From NCBI GenBank assembly GCA_963210315.1, contig OY723239.1, positions 777,501 through 841,500 on the forward strand: a stretch of DNA of 64,000 bases, given 5' to 3'. Shown in pieces: positions 19,739 to 31,400 of the stretch. Every line of letters begins with the position of its first letter. The stretch's first letter is position 1. This stretch comes from Rhynchopus euleeides. Lineage: Eukaryota; Euglenozoa; Diplonemea; Diplonemida; Diplonemidae. The notes beneath the pieces are model-generated. The model had not been told where the DNA came from. It ran no database searches and was given only the letters and a program-made list of their open reading frames with translations. The position numbers and the translations under genes were made by a program.

Positions 19739-22163
19739 ACTGTTTTCCCGGATGGGGCTGTGTCCGGGGGGAGGGAGCACAGGTTGGGGTCGCACAGCTG
19801 GCAGTGCTTTAAAAATATCAACACACCGAGCCCGGTGGCCACCACCACCCCCCCCCCCCTCCCGCCCTCGGCATCAAAGTACGAATCCAATATTATATAA
19901 TTATACAAGCAAAGCGGCGGCAGGGGCAGGGAGCGGCAACACCAGGCGGAACGCCAGAAGGCATTTAGTTTTAGAATGGGGCCCTGTGCCCGATCCCCAT
20001 TGGTTCCTAGGGTAGACGCTCTGTACTCCCACAGTCGCCATGCCACGGGGGGCTTGCATTGGGAGGAACCTTCGCGACTCGATAGTTTCCGGCTTTGCAA
20101 CCAACTGGGGACGAGCGCAGTCGGGGTCTTTGCTAAAGTGCTGAAAAGCGAGCCGCCTCACAACAGATAGGTTGCAACCGTGACACATTTTGGCATAGAG
20201 CAAAGGCTCTCGTTCCACTGCGCCCGTTCGGCACGACTGATTCTCCTTTCTTTGATGCTGTTGACGCTTCCACACTCACACCCCGCTGCAAAGCATGGTG
20301 CTGCAAGTGAGGACATCACAAACGACCAGTGCTGATCCCGTGACACCTTCCGCCTACATCGCAGTGTGCTGAACAACGCATTGAGAAACAAGCCCTCTCA
20401 GTTGCAGTTCGGTAGCTTCCTCAATCTTCAGCTTGCAAAAGCTGGGAAACGGAGCCGGCGGTACGTAATGTGTTTGTGCAACCGGTGGTGTTAATCTGCA
20501 GAAAGGTGGATACTGATAAGGCAGAGAAGCAAATGATGCAGAGAAAATACGCCCACATTGCTGCCACAGCTCCTTTTTTTTTTAGGCCTTACACACTTCT
20601 CGCTCCCGAGCGGGTGATTTCTGTTCTACCAAAATGCGGCCGAAATACCTGTGCCAAGGATCCACCCCGCAGAGCAGAGCAGAGCAGGGGGGGGGAAAGC
20701 GCCCTATCACTTCACAGCTACAACCGCTCTGATGAATTTCCTTTTGTTTGTTGCGTTGACGCTTCTACACACAAAACCTGAGCCTGATGAAGGGTGGGGT
20801 TAGTGTATAGAGCACGTTTGGTTGCAGCTGTGGTGGGGCGCTTTCCGCTCACACGAGTGTGCTTAAAAAAGGAATATGCTGCTCGATTATGTGAAAGGCT
20901 ATATTAGCTCCACGAAAGGTGGCACCTTTTTGTGCATCTATGGGTGTCCATACGGGTGGACGGGTCCCCCCCTTTGGGCGCTTCCTCGTGTGTGGGAGCA
21001 GCGAAGAAGAGGTGGGGAGGGGGGGGGAAGGGGGTGTGTATAGGTGGGGGGGTGTCGCAGCAAAAGTGTCACCCTCAGCTCTGCCGCTCTTCCTTCTACT
21101 ACTGTTCGTTTGATGCGTTGGACGGTTTCCACACACCCACACTAACAAACTAAGGCTTCAAAACCCTCTTCCCTGATGAACACAGTTGGCAGAGCCGGGT
21201 GACACTTCCCGCACGAAAGTCGTGCGTTAAAAAAAAACAATGCGGTCGCTGTCTGTGGGCAACGAATGAATCAACCGGCGCAAAAAAAAAACTGCCAGAA
21301 GAAAAATAGGAAAATCAGCTGGTGCACTGTTGTGTCCAGCACACACCACGCCGCGCGAGCTATGTTGCGTGTCACGCTCTCCTCTCCTCCCGACCTCCGG
21401 GCCAGTGCTGAGTTGCCCCAACACACACAAGTGATTCTTTTTTATATTAGTGTAGACACACCGAGCACTGCGCTCTTGATGCGATCTCCACTGCCCACAC
21501 ACCCCGAGGAGAGGAGCACCAAGAAGAGCCAAGCACTAGAAGGAAAGATAGCGCCAGGGTTGGGGGTGAGGGCAAGAGAGAGAACTGTTAGTATCCCTTC
21601 GTGACTGCGGGTGGCGACCTGAAAGAGCGGGTGGGGTGGGGTGGGGTGGGGACATGCATATACATGATGCGGGGGGGGGGGGGGGGGCGACTAGTCGGAA
21701 TGCAACCCGAGAGCCGATAAACGCACCGTGCGCTGTATTTGCGGGCTCAAATGTGGTGTGTTAAGTGGGGCGGTCTTCGCTATCGGGCAGACTTCTTCAA
21801 ATATCCGGCGTTTTGCTTATTTTCTAACGCAATGTCGCAACACCGTTCGGTATCGACCGCTCTCAACGCCACATGAAGGATGGCGACGTGGCTTTCTGTC
21901 TCGCACAGAGCTGAGTTGTTGCTTGCTTATGATTTATTTCGCACCGTGCTCACACAGGGTGTGGCACTTTTATGTGGGAACATGCAATCACCGAATTAAA
22001 ACACGCCCTTCTGCACCGCCTAGCGAATCACGCCCAACCCCACCCACACGCGCGGTTAATGATTCTTTTTGCTATTCTTACCCCTTTAGCACACCGAGGT
22101 GCGCATCGTGCGAATTCTGATGGTTTCTTCCTCTCACTGCCGAAAGGGGGCGGCCCAAGGGGT
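19739..22163. other. Gene-free interval with dispersed repeats
   Basis: No supported gene. Three degenerate copies of a motif ending in GTTGACGCTTC-CACA occur at 20236-20278, 20717-20770 and 21075-21136. The latter two are followed after about 90-100 bp by a hairpin (CACACGAGTGTG at 20850; CGCACGA-aag-TCGTGCG near 21212) and an A-run. The segment 20695-20872 recurs at 39950-40065. G-tracts lie near 21020 and 21670. The end contains the 3' UTR of the DUF4116 gene. Confidence 0.45.
20695..20872. repeat. Dispersed repeat, second copy at 39950-40065
   Basis: About 75 bp (gcgccctatcacttcacagc through gacgcttctacac) are identical at the two loci. The copy at 39950 then lacks some 60 internal bases but resumes with tggggcgctttccgctca and the CACACGAGTGTG hairpin plus A-run. 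It could be a small non-coding RNA unit or a SINE-like fragment. Confidence 0.7.
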
Positions 22164-22169
22164 TCAAGC

Positions 22170-22205
<36 letters not shown>

Positions 22206-23813
22206 GCTCTGGAGGAGGGACACCACAAACACGACCTCCTTGTGAGACTTGAGCGCCGGGTCGGCAAACTGCAGCGCATCCACCCTCTGCTCCACCGCCG
22301 CGAGGACGACATCCTTGTCCCTCCGCAGCTCAGGGTCGGCAAACCGCAGCGCCCAGCCGTGCTGCCGCACCGCCTCCAGCACGACCTCCTTGTCGCGCCG
22401 CAGCGCCGGGCTGGCGTTGCGCAGGGCCCACCCTGTCTGCCGCACCGCAGACAGCACGAGGTCGCGGTCGTTGCTGAACGACGGGTCTGCATACCCCAGC
22501 GCGCAGCCGTTCTGCCGGATCGCCGCATGCACCACACCGGGGTCCTTCCGCAGAGTGGCGCTTGCAGACCCGAGGGACAGGCCGTACTCCGTCACAGCCG
22601 TGAGCACCACCTCACGGTCGTCACGCAGGCAGTCCGCCGCATGCCACAGCAGGTGCCCCTTGTGGCGCACCGCCGCCAGCACCACCTCCTTGTCCCTCCG
22701 CAGGGGCGCGTAGGAGAACTGCAGGGCGTAGCCATTCTGCTCGACGGCGGCCAGCACCACCTCCTTGTCGCGGCAGGCGGCGTACTGCAGGGCGCAGCCC
22801 CGCTGCCGCACCGCAGTCATGACGAGGCGGCGCGAGCAGGCCAGCGTGCCGCCTGCGTAGCGCAGGGCGAACCCGTCGACCGCAACCGCCGAGACCATGA
22901 AGTCGAGGTCCTTCCGCAGCGTGCTGTCTGCATACTGCAGCGACTCGGAGTCCTGCCCCACGGCGCACAGCACCACCCCTGCGTCGCGGCGGATCTCCGG
23001 CCCTGCGAACTGCAGCGCCTTGCCTGTGTGGCGCACCGCGGCCAGCACCACCTCCTCGTCGGCCTGCAGGGTGGGGTGGGCGTACTCCAGGGCTGCCCCG
23101 TTGCGCGCGACAGCGGACAGCACGACGGGCTTGCTGGCGCACAGATCCCCTGCGTGCTGCAGGGCGTACCCATGCTGCCCCACAGCCGCACCGACAACCT
23201 CCGCGTCGCCCCTCAGCGTCGCTCCGGCGAACCACAGGGCGAAGCCGTTCTGCTGGACTGCGGTGAGCGCGATGTCCCTGTCGTTGCGGAGGGCCGTGCC
23301 AAGGTGCCACAGGGCGTTGCCGTTCTGCTGCACCGCAGCCAGGGCCAGGTCGCGGTCCTGCCGGAGTGCGGGCGAGGCGAAGCGCAGGGCATGCCCGTCC
23401 TGCGTGACTGCGGCCATCACGATGCCCTTGTCGTTGCGGAAAGAGGCGTCGGCGTGGCAGAGCTGGTAGCCCCGGTGCTGCACGGCGGCGAGGGCACAGT
23501 CGTGCATCTGGGAAACCCAACGCGGCGCGGCAGCGAGGGCCAGGGCCCCGCAGCGGAGGGCCACGACGAAGCGCCCCCCGTGCAGCGAGGCCTGGATGCG
23601 GCAGCCGTTGGAGAGGTAGGGGCAGCCCGACAGCATGTCGTGCTCCTGCAGGTTGTACCCCATCACGGAGAGCGCCAGGTCCTCCGGGAGGGAATCGGCG
23701 GGGAAGTCCAGCAGGCTGTGGGCGTTCGCCCTGAGGTGTGCTGTCGACTCGTCATCGCCGAGGGCCACACTGCGCTCCTCACCGCACACGCTGTCCACAA
23801 GGAAGACGTCCAT
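22164..23813 (-). CDS. Ubiquitin-like domain plus DUF4116 repeat protein
   Basis: 549 residues from ATG at 23813. Residues 1-80 follow a ubiquitin-like pattern, with Leu/Val spacing and a final LALSVMGYNL...DMLSGC...GCRIQASLHGG that mirrors the end of ubiquitin, including Gly-Gly at 79-80. From about residue 105 there are 17 tandem 25-residue units (pattern D-x-EVVLAAV-x-x-x-G-x-AL-x-x-A-x-x-x-LR), the half-repeats of DUF4116. They give alpha-solenoid-like helices and end with a partial unit. The C-terminus is a run of 12 glutamines encoded by mixed CAG/CAA, then Ala. It is a single exon. DUF4116 proteins are common in protists and of unknown function. A protein-binding scaffold role is inference. 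Confidence 0.88.
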
Positions 23814-24167
23814 TATCGATAGAGAGTGGTGAGGAGAGCGGGGTGGGTGGAGGTGGTGATGTGTGGGGAGGGGGTGGGGGGTAAAGCGGGGGGTGGGTAA
23901 ACGGAGGGAGTGGGTGTGGAAGGGGGGGGGGGGGGTTCTCGGGGAGACTCCCGTGTGTATTGTCTTTTAGTCGATGGAGACGGCACCTGGGGTGGGGGTG
24001 GTGGATCGATGCGACGCGAGGCGCATGTGGTGGTCAATTGTTTGCTTTGTTAGGGGGTCTTCGCTACGAAAGACCCCCTCATGCTCATCCACATCCCATC
24101 CGTGACCAACACCCCAAGCAGTGTTTCCTCTACTCTAGGGTTTAGTCATGGGGGGGGGGGGGGGGTA
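23814..24167. other. Upstream region of DUF4116 gene, with collapsed MITE and G-tract
   Basis: G-rich on this strand (23840-23935), probably the promoter and 5' UTR of the minus-strand gene. 24051-24079 is TTAGGGGGTCTTCGCTAC joined directly to GAAAGACCCCCT, the two ends of the 19628 MITE with the middle lost. It ends in a 16-G tract and the TA at 24166-24167. Confidence 0.5.
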
Positions 24168-24400
24168 GGGGGTGTCAACGCCAGCCAAAAAAGTGCACAT
24201 TTTGAGGATTTTTGAGGATCGCGCCTGGGGGCAAATAAGTGCCAAAAACCGATGAAACCAGGTCCAGATCGGTCCGGAACCGGTGTGCCGGGTCGATTTC
24301 CACCCGAAAACCCCATTTTTTGGCCCAAAATCGCCTATGTAAATTTATGTACCACCTTCTGTACCTGGAGGTGGTACAAAAGGTGGCCACTGGCACCTTG
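24168..24400 (+). mobile_element. Left end of another G-tract/TA-targeted element
   Basis: The context G16-TA-GGGGGTGTCAACGC repeats that of E1 (17148) and E3 (29327). Like E1, it carries a GTACCACCTT/GGTGGTACAAAAG inverted motif about 190 bp inside. No matching right end was found downstream, so the other terminus is lost or too diverged to see. The WD40 fragment at 25090-25671 may lie within it. Confidence 0.45.
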
Positions 24401-25089
24401 TTGCTCAACGAACCACCCCACCTTCACAAAGAGGTGCTCTATACCAATACGGGGTGCGGGGTACGAAGAGACGCACTGCTGATGCACTAATTCGCGCATT
24501 TCTGTGCTTTACCATCGTCAGAAAATGGTTTGGTGCCTGGAATAGACGGGCACCGCTCATTATGAGGAAGCGGTGGGAAAAGAGCAAGGGTGCCTGACAC
24601 TGCCGTACTCAAGGACCTTGGAAGAGCTGCTCTTCGTCAACAATGCATCGACGGTATTAGCCGACGCCTGCGTGATGTCTTAATTGTCCATCTGGGATGA
24701 TCATGACACGCAATCGGCCTTTTATCTTGATGAGCTGCTGGGGGCAGCGTTGGACACCCTCGTGAGCTGCCATCATTCCGCATGTTACAGGCAGCTGAAA
24801 GGATCCCAACAGGAAACAGTGGACCATCTGACTAAGTCTGCTCAACTTTGGCCATCCTTCAGTAGTCAGGGACGGTATCACTGAAACCTCAACACGTTCC
24901 TCTCTTGGACTGACTCCGCCGTGCGGCACTGCATGTGCACAGAGAGCTGCTGCTGCTATCATTCATGAGTCATAAAGGACTCTTCTTCCGACCTGGACGA
25001 CCTTCGTTTAGAAGGACACACACTTGGACATCCATGCTGCTCCTGTAACGAACGACACGCATTGTGATGAAGGGTCGATGAGCACGTCA

Positions 25090-25671
25090 TCATGGATACC
25101 ACATCAGCTGCGGGGGACTAACCCTGTAAGGGCGGTCAGAGACGGAAGACTGGGAAGTCTGGTCCGCTGCTGTGAAGAGCCACCTCCCGCAGGGGCTGAG
25201 GGCACCGTCGCCCTGCGAGGGCAACTTCCCCAGACGCTCGCCTGTGCTGAGGCGGTACAGCGTGGTGCCATGCTCACGAGTGCCCACGGCAACAACGTCA
25301 CCTGGCTGTGACACAGCAAGCGAGGACATTCTATTGTCCAGTTGCACAGTACGCAGGCAGCTGAGGGAGGCTGTGCACCACACCTTGAGGGAGCTGTTCC
25401 AAGAGCATGACACCGGGTGGTGTTCGTCCTGGGTGAGGGCGAGGTTGATCACCATTGCAGTGTGCTCGTCCAGGGTGTGTGCGTGCGTGAGGGTGCTGAC
25501 GTCACATTTGTCACATGACCCGCTGAAAATCCTGGTGCCCGACACAGCAAGGGACAAAGCAGTCAGGCTGTGACCCAGCACCGTGGGGCTCGGGGTGCCC
25601 TTCAAGTCCCACACACGCAATATACTATTGGTGGATCCGGACAGCACACGACCGCAGAGCGTCCGCTGCAC
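25090..25671 (-). pseudogene. WD40-repeat gene fragment
   Basis: The frame of 193 codons has about three WD40-like blades: LSGSTNSILRVWDL, FSGSCDKC..., VSCSWNSSLKVW, then AVGTREHGTTLYRL and SPCGRWLF. The 5' side is closed by a TAA about 33 bp upstream, and its first in-frame codon is GTG, not ATG. There are too few blades for a closed propeller. It is best read as a piece of a WD40 gene, either captured by the element starting at 24168, or an internal exon whose partners are unrecognised. Confidence 0.55.
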
Positions 25672-28119
25672 TCGACACCCCCGTGTCGTTGTGATTTAGG
25701 GTGCACACCTGCTTCCATTTATGTCTTGGTATCAAGGTTTAAGAATGTGTAAATTCCTGCAGAACTTACAAGTTTTGCTTGTCACACCTGCTTCCATGTT
25801 GCTGTCAGCCAGACGCAGATGGTACTCTCGACAGAGCACGTCGCCAACCACGTCCCACAGACAGAGAACACAGGCCAAAATGGGCCCTCGTTGTTGTGAG
25901 TTAAGTCCGCCACCACAGCAGCGGTGGTGGTGTCAAAACAGTGGTGTGAACGTCACAGTCACCCACCGCGCACAGTTTCCCACACCTCGACAGTGCGAGG
26001 CCGAAAACACGACTGCCGTACCCAGGAGAGTAGAGTTCGGGCGCCTTGACTTTGGGCCAGCGTGGGACGAGCTGGACAGAACCCCCGTCCTCCAGAGCCG
26101 TGTCGGCAACGCGCTCTTCATCGCATGCCGAACAGACACATCCATGGCTCTCGCCTCCTTCCCCCCTTACGTGGAAAGAACCTGCAGGCCACTCCTGGAG
26201 GGTGTGGTGGTGTGAAACAAGCCAAACTGGACAATAACGCTATGGTCACGGCAATAACGCTTGGGCCGGGATGACCCCCTCGCAATAAGCCATCAGACAT
26301 CACCAGTCCTGAGGACAGGAATGAGGGCAGGAGTAGGCAGGAGGGTCTGGGTGTGAGCTATCGTGAATACAGAACAGCACGCCCGCCTGGTTGAGCAGCG
26401 TAGGCTGCAACCGAGCGCAAATCCACTTATCAACGCACACACACACACACAAAGAGTTGAAACAATCTCCTCGCCCCACGGGACCGTCGCTCCCAGGAAT
26501 GACTGAGTGCGAAACAGTGAGGGGCGCCCGAGCGCCTTCAACTTCCCCTCACTGACGAGCTGTGAATGGTCGCGAGTCACTTCTTTATGTGTCTCCCTTC
26601 GCTCTGTGTCAAACAGCGTCAGTTCGTCTCCCCACGATTTGTGCAGGCGCCTCCCCTGGAGGGGCAACCCTAGGGGCAAGCCCCTCCCCTCCCCACTTGA
26701 GCGAAGGTTTACATGCCAGGGGGGAGGGGCACCTGGCGTCTATATTTTCAGGAAAATCTGGCAGAGTATGAAGGGATCTGCTGTCGAATCGAATGGGGGG
26801 ATGGGACGGAATCGAATGGGGAAGCCTCTATCGCCCCGCTAGCTGTTGAGCGAAGACCCGCCCCCACGCACGCCCGTCCCTCCCGCAGGAAGCCCGGTAG
26901 AGTCAATCCGGAGAGAGCAACGGTGAAAGGAAGGGGTGGGGTACCCCAGCGTTAAGCCAGCCACTGGGGGAGGGGGGGGGGGGGTGAAACAGCAGTGAAG
27001 ACTCTCTCCCGGAGAAGGCCACCGCAGAAGTGACGGGACAACCGACCCAACACGATGCCCCAGTGTCAGGGGGAGAGGCGCCAGATGCCAAGAGCAGGTG
27101 TGAATCATGTTATACTCCACACGCAGTGGGTATATACAGCCTTCACTGTTCACTCCATGGCAAGAGTTGCAAGTGTGGCACCTCCGCTTCGATTAAAAAC
27201 CCCCCCCACCCACCCCCCCCCCCCCCTCGGAAGTTAGTAAAAATACAACGCCCCAGCGCCGTGGTGACGCGGAGAAGTGGGAGTGAGAACAGGGCGTCCG
27301 ACACATAGAACAGAGGAACAGACAGCCGCCTGAGGGAGGCATGGCAGGACCTGCGTGTGACACATATAATATGCGCCAGGTCAAGACCTCGTCTCGTTGT
27401 GCCCCCACAACAAACACAGGTTAAGGTCGGTGGAAAGCCGTGCTGAGCGAAGTGGTGCTCCATCCGCTCACCCACACGTGAATGCCTTTTTTTTTTGGAA
27501 AACGTCGGGTGGCACCTGGGCCAAGGGACCTACCCTTCAAGCTCAGAGGCCCGTGAGGTCATTATTCCCGAAGTGACCCCACACACCCAAACCCGGCACA
27601 CGGGGGCTTGAGCCCACCGGGTGTGGGACACGCCATCCCCACAAACAAATGGCATGGCATGGCATGGCTTGCGGACCCCAACATGTGCCCAACAACAAGC
27701 CACATTAAAATCCCCTGCGTCTCCTGGTGGACGGGGAGTGGGGAAGTCGAAGGAGGCACAAGGTTAGGGGACACCGGTCGAGGAGGGGGGGGGGGTGGGT
27801 GGGTGGCCCAACAACACACCACCATGGCATTGCAACACCCCACCCCACCCCACCCCAGCAGTGTGCAGATCGGAGAGCGGCCAGCAGGCACACGCCCACC
27901 ACACCGTCACCACCCCACTCACCCCCCCCCCCTCTCTCTCCTCCTCTTGCTCGCTGAGAATCACCAGAAAATACCGCTGACACACTTCAGGAATCTGTCA
28001 CTTGCTTGCATTGCACGCATCCACACACAGGTATGTCTGGTACAAAAATGACACATACAGATAGCATGCAATGGCACATCCCCCCCGCCCCCTCCACCCC
28101 TCTCTGCCCCCTCTCCCCT
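25672..28119. other. Gene-free interval
   Basis: No supported gene. 25726-25773 (cttggtatcaagg ... tgcagaacttacaag) recurs at 47144-47225. An AC run lies near 26438, a C-tract near 27200 and several G/C tracts at 26960-26985 and 27780-27800. Several frames of 60-130 codons exist on both strands but have biased low-complexity composition and no domain. Confidence 0.4.
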
Positions 28120-28926
28120 TCACTCCACACACATCGACACAGCTTCCCCTCCTGGTGTCGGGTGCCCATACTCGAGGGACCGTCCCTGGCCGTGCCTGCT
28201 GCGCGCCTCACGCTCATAAGCCTCCAAGGCGCGCTGCCGCCCCACCGCAACTCGCCTCTCCCCGGCACGCTGCGCGTGCTCCGCCTGCGTGTGCAGCAGC
28301 ACAGAGACCGGACGACCCGCCGCCACGCCACCGCCACCGCCACCACCCTTGCCCCCCTGCTCAGCGCCCCACCCACCCTGCTGGACCCAGGAGGCGGTGC
28401 GCGCCTCGCTGCGGTGGCGGGGTGTGCGGTGTAGTGTTGCGGCCTGTCTGACCCGCTGCCCGCACTCCTGCTGCCACTGCGCCTGCGCCTCCCGGTGCAG
28501 GATGCGGGTTTCCAGCGACGCGGCACGCCTCTGGTCGATGTCGTCCCTGCGCTGCCTTGCCTCTGCCAGGCGCTGCTGGCGTGCGCATCTGCCCTGCTGC
28601 CTCGCAGCCTGCCCCTCCTTCACCCTGCGCTCCTCCGCGGCTCGCCGGCGCGCGTCGCCCGCCGCAAGGCGCTGCTGCTTCCGCTTGTCCTCCAGCTCCG
28701 CCTGCTGCCGCACGGACTGCTGGGCGTGGTCATGCCGCGCGGCGTTCAGCCCCGCATGCACCCACGCCTCCTGTGCCCGCGATGCTTCAAACTCCGAGGC
28801 GTGCCGGAGGTGGCGCAGCTCGCTGCCGGCCAGTGCGGCCTCCTTCCACACCTGGCGTTGCTCAGGGGGGAGTGGCTCGGCGTGTGCGGCGTATGGGAGC
28901 CACGCGGCCCCGCTGGGCACCAGCAT
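28120..28926 (-). CDS. Coiled-coil protein, function unknown
   Basis: 268 residues from ATG at 28926, the first start after a poly-C and Pro-rich leader. The first 35 residues are Pro/Ala/Trp-containing. From about 40 to 200 the sequence is dense in Arg/Gln/Glu/Ala with heptad-like Leu/Ala spacing (AELEDKRKQQRLAAG, RRAAEERRVKEGQAARQQ), typical of a long charged coiled coil. A Gly-rich linker (about 197-212) is followed by a second basic helix. Such proteins are frequent in cilia and the cytoskeleton, but no named family is recognised. It is a single exon, with ordinary high-GC codon use like its neighbours. Confidence 0.6.
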   Translation of the reverse strand: MLVPSGAAWLPYAAHAEPLPPEQRQVWKEAALAGSELRHLRHASEFEASRAQEAWVHAGLNAARHDHAQQSVRQQAELEDKRKQQRLAAGDARRRAAEERRVKEGQAARQQGRCARQQRLAEARQRRDDIDQRRAASLETRILHREAQAQWQQECGQRVRQAATLHRTPRHRSEARTASWVQQGGWGAEQGGKGGGGGGGVAAGRPVSVLLHTQAEHAQRAGERRVAVGRQRALEAYEREARSRHGQGRSLEYGHPTPGGEAVSMCVE

Positions 28927-29326
28927 GTCGTGCGGGGGTGTGCGGCGCTGTGTGGGGCTGTGTGGTGGAGGGAGGGGGGGGGGGGGGGGAGAGCGTGGAA
29001 GAAAGGCGGCGTGCGCTTTGTGGGGGGGGGGGGGGGGGATTATTATCATCACCACCGCCCCCAGAAACTGGTCCCTTTTGGGGTTACGCTCGTGACACAC
29101 GACGTGTGGGATATGTGCCTTTTTGGATGCGGGGCGCGCTGACACTGTTCAGCCTATGGGTAAGTGCAAAGACACATGCTGTTCACCATGTTCAGGATTG
29201 AGCATTCAAGTCAGGGGTCGGAGGGGGGCAGGGGGAGAGGGCGTTGCATGCACTCGCGATCTGCGTGGTATACAGTGAACCGCGTGCCTCCGGTAGGAGG
29301 CACGTCGGTGGGGGGGGGGGGGGGTA
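28927..29326. other. Upstream region of the coiled-coil gene and G-tract target
   Basis: Contains G-tracts (28975-28990, 29020-29038), probably 5' non-coding sequence of the minus-strand gene. It ends with a G16 run and the TA at 29325-29326 that starts transposon train 2. Confidence 0.45.
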
Positions 29327-31398
29327 GGGGGGGTCGAAAGCCCCGTTTTTTTGTCCCAAAATGGTGTTTTTCGACATAGCAGCCGCGGCCCTCTATTTGA
29401 CCTTCTGACCCCCCAGAACCCACCATACCCCGGTTTTTGGGCCCTAGGAGTCCGATTTTCGGGCTCCCGAGCCCCGGAAAGTCGATTTTTAATGATGTCA
29501 ATTTTTCCGTTCCCTATACTGCACCTCCGGGTCATGGCACGGACGCCTGCCACGGGCAGATAGTAAAACACTCTCATCCTGGGACGTCCGAGCGCACACC
29601 ATCCTGCGGCTGTGATTTTCTGATGCAACCGCTCATCCGCGCCACAAACAACGTCGTATCCCAACGATTCGGACAGTGAGAAGATGCCATCGAATACTGC
29701 CATCTGACACAGTCGTTGGGTGGCCTGCTATTGAACTCGGAGCTGCCAGGAACAGGGAGGATGTCATCATAGCCGACAGTGATGCATTAGTGTTGATGCC
29801 CTCATGAGAATGCTCTCTTAGAATGCAAGGCAGGTAAACTGTCCCGACTAAACACTTGCCACTGCTGCCGTTATCTGCGAAGCATTTCTCCTGTGGATGC
29901 AGACAGTCAAGGGAGGTGGAAGAGCGCAGCGAGTACCCAGCTGCAACGCAGAGCCCGAGCTTATCATCAAGGTTCTCTTCTGGCGCTCAAGACCAGGGTC
30001 CTGTGGGACCTGGTCTCAGAACAGTGTCCGGGTATTTATGCTGCACGCGCCTTATGTAAATGACGAGTGCGCGGAACTGGCTAAAGACGCTGCGAAGGAT
30101 ATGCTCGGGACATTCAAGCGTCCTCCGTACGCTGAGGCGAGGAAGGGGATCAAGGAATCACACAGTGCAACTCTCGCAACAACCATTTCACAGAAGAAGT
30201 GCGCGGGCTTCGAATGCACGTCCTGAATAATCAGAAAGTCATTGCACGCCCTGCTCAGCAAGCCATGAGCAAGTCGTGAGGGTTGGTTCGCAAACCCCCC
30301 TCCCGACAGAGGAGACCTTTCAACTTACAAAGAGTTCGTTGGCCAGACCAGCATCTCAGTGTCGGAGCAGTGGCCAGTTGTGCCGCCTGTCCCTTGCAGC
30401 CAAGCACCGCACACTGTGCAAGTTGATGACGGTTCCCACTCTGCATCAGTATGCATCTTTGCATGATCTGGCAGTGTATACAGAGAAGGAGATGGTGGCT
30501 GCCCGCATTCAACAGTTTGGTGCGACGCTGGAGTGGGAAGAGGGTCGAAAGATGCAGGATTGGCACCTATGGAGGGTCTTGAGGACGCAGGGGAGGAAGG
30601 GGTGGAGGAGGTCGAGAAAGTGGGCCTGCACATGGGCTGATAGTGGACTGGCGAACCCGTGCGTGACCCTGAGGTGCAGTATAGGGAACAAAATTTTGAC
30701 ATCATCAAAAATCGACTTTCCGGGGCTCGGGAGCCCGAAAATCGGACTCCTAGGGCCCAAAAACCGGGGTATGGTGGGTTCTGGGGGGTCAGAAGGTCAA
30801 ATTTTTTTTTTTCCTTTTTTTTTTCATGTCGCTCCCGTTGGTCACTTCGCTGCTTTGAGTCAGCCACGTGGCGGAAGCCGGACCGCAGGGAGGGGCGTTG
30901 CGCCCGTTGACGCCTCTCACTCCTCATGTGCCTTGAGTAGCTGCCAGGTGGGTCTGCTTTGAGGCGGGGAATCGCGTCAGGCCAAACAGCCACTGCGAGG
31001 ACGTCTCCCCTAAAAGAATAGAAAGAATGTGGGAAGGGGACGGGGGTGGGATGGGTGGGCAGCGCAAGCCGGAAGGAGCGCCTCCCATGGGGCGGAAGCT
31101 CACCCGACAGCATAAAATGCTGCGAAAACAACAAAAAAAGGGAAAATAAACCACGCACACCACAACATCAATAAAACCAAAGCCGTGCAGAAAGGGCCCC
31201 TCCGCATATATGAAACAGGGCACACAGCGGAAAAAGAGTTACCAGAGCTTGCTTTAGTTTCCCCTCGGAGGAGGGTAATCACAGGGGGCGCCACGTGAAG
31301 GCAGCAAGTTGGATTTTATCTTTTTTTTTTCCCTCAAATAGAGGGCCGCGGCTGCTATGTCGAAAAACCCCATTTTGGGACAGGCTTTCGACCCGCCC
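29327..31398. mobile_element. TIR element E3, first car of train 2, carrying a nested insertion
   Basis: Starts GGGGGGGTCGAAAGCC at 29327 and ends GGCTTTCGACCCGCCC at about 31398, with TA at 29325-29326 and 31399-31400. The terminal inverted repeats are about 210 bp (left 29327-29535; right 30665-30801 plus 31334-31398). The right repeat is split by the 532-bp insertion 30802-31333. The interior 29540-30660 has degraded frames (for example ending in TTISQKKCAGFECTS near 30226) without a recognisable transposase. It is about 1535 bp without the insertion and duplicated target. Confidence 0.87.
30802..31333 (-). mobile_element. Poly(A)-tailed retroposon-like insertion in E3
   Basis: The target TCAAA is duplicated at 30797-30801 and 31334-31338. 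The uninterrupted sequence is seen in the left inverted repeat of E3 (29390-29405). On the minus strand the insert ends in A10-GG-A11 against the duplication, as expected for a target-primed retrotransposed copy (SINE or processed transcript). Its source gene or RNA is not recognised. The interior contains TTTTGTTGTTTTCGCAG- and TTCTATTCTTTTAG-type tracts that look like 3' splice sites, so the copied RNA may have been unspliced. Confidence 0.78.
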
Positions 31399-31400
31399 TA

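Noticed and set aside
30325..31158. A 277-codon minus-strand frame
   Set aside because: It crosses the boundary of the poly(A)-tailed insertion and the E3 terminal repeat, so it joins unrelated sequences and encodes no domain.
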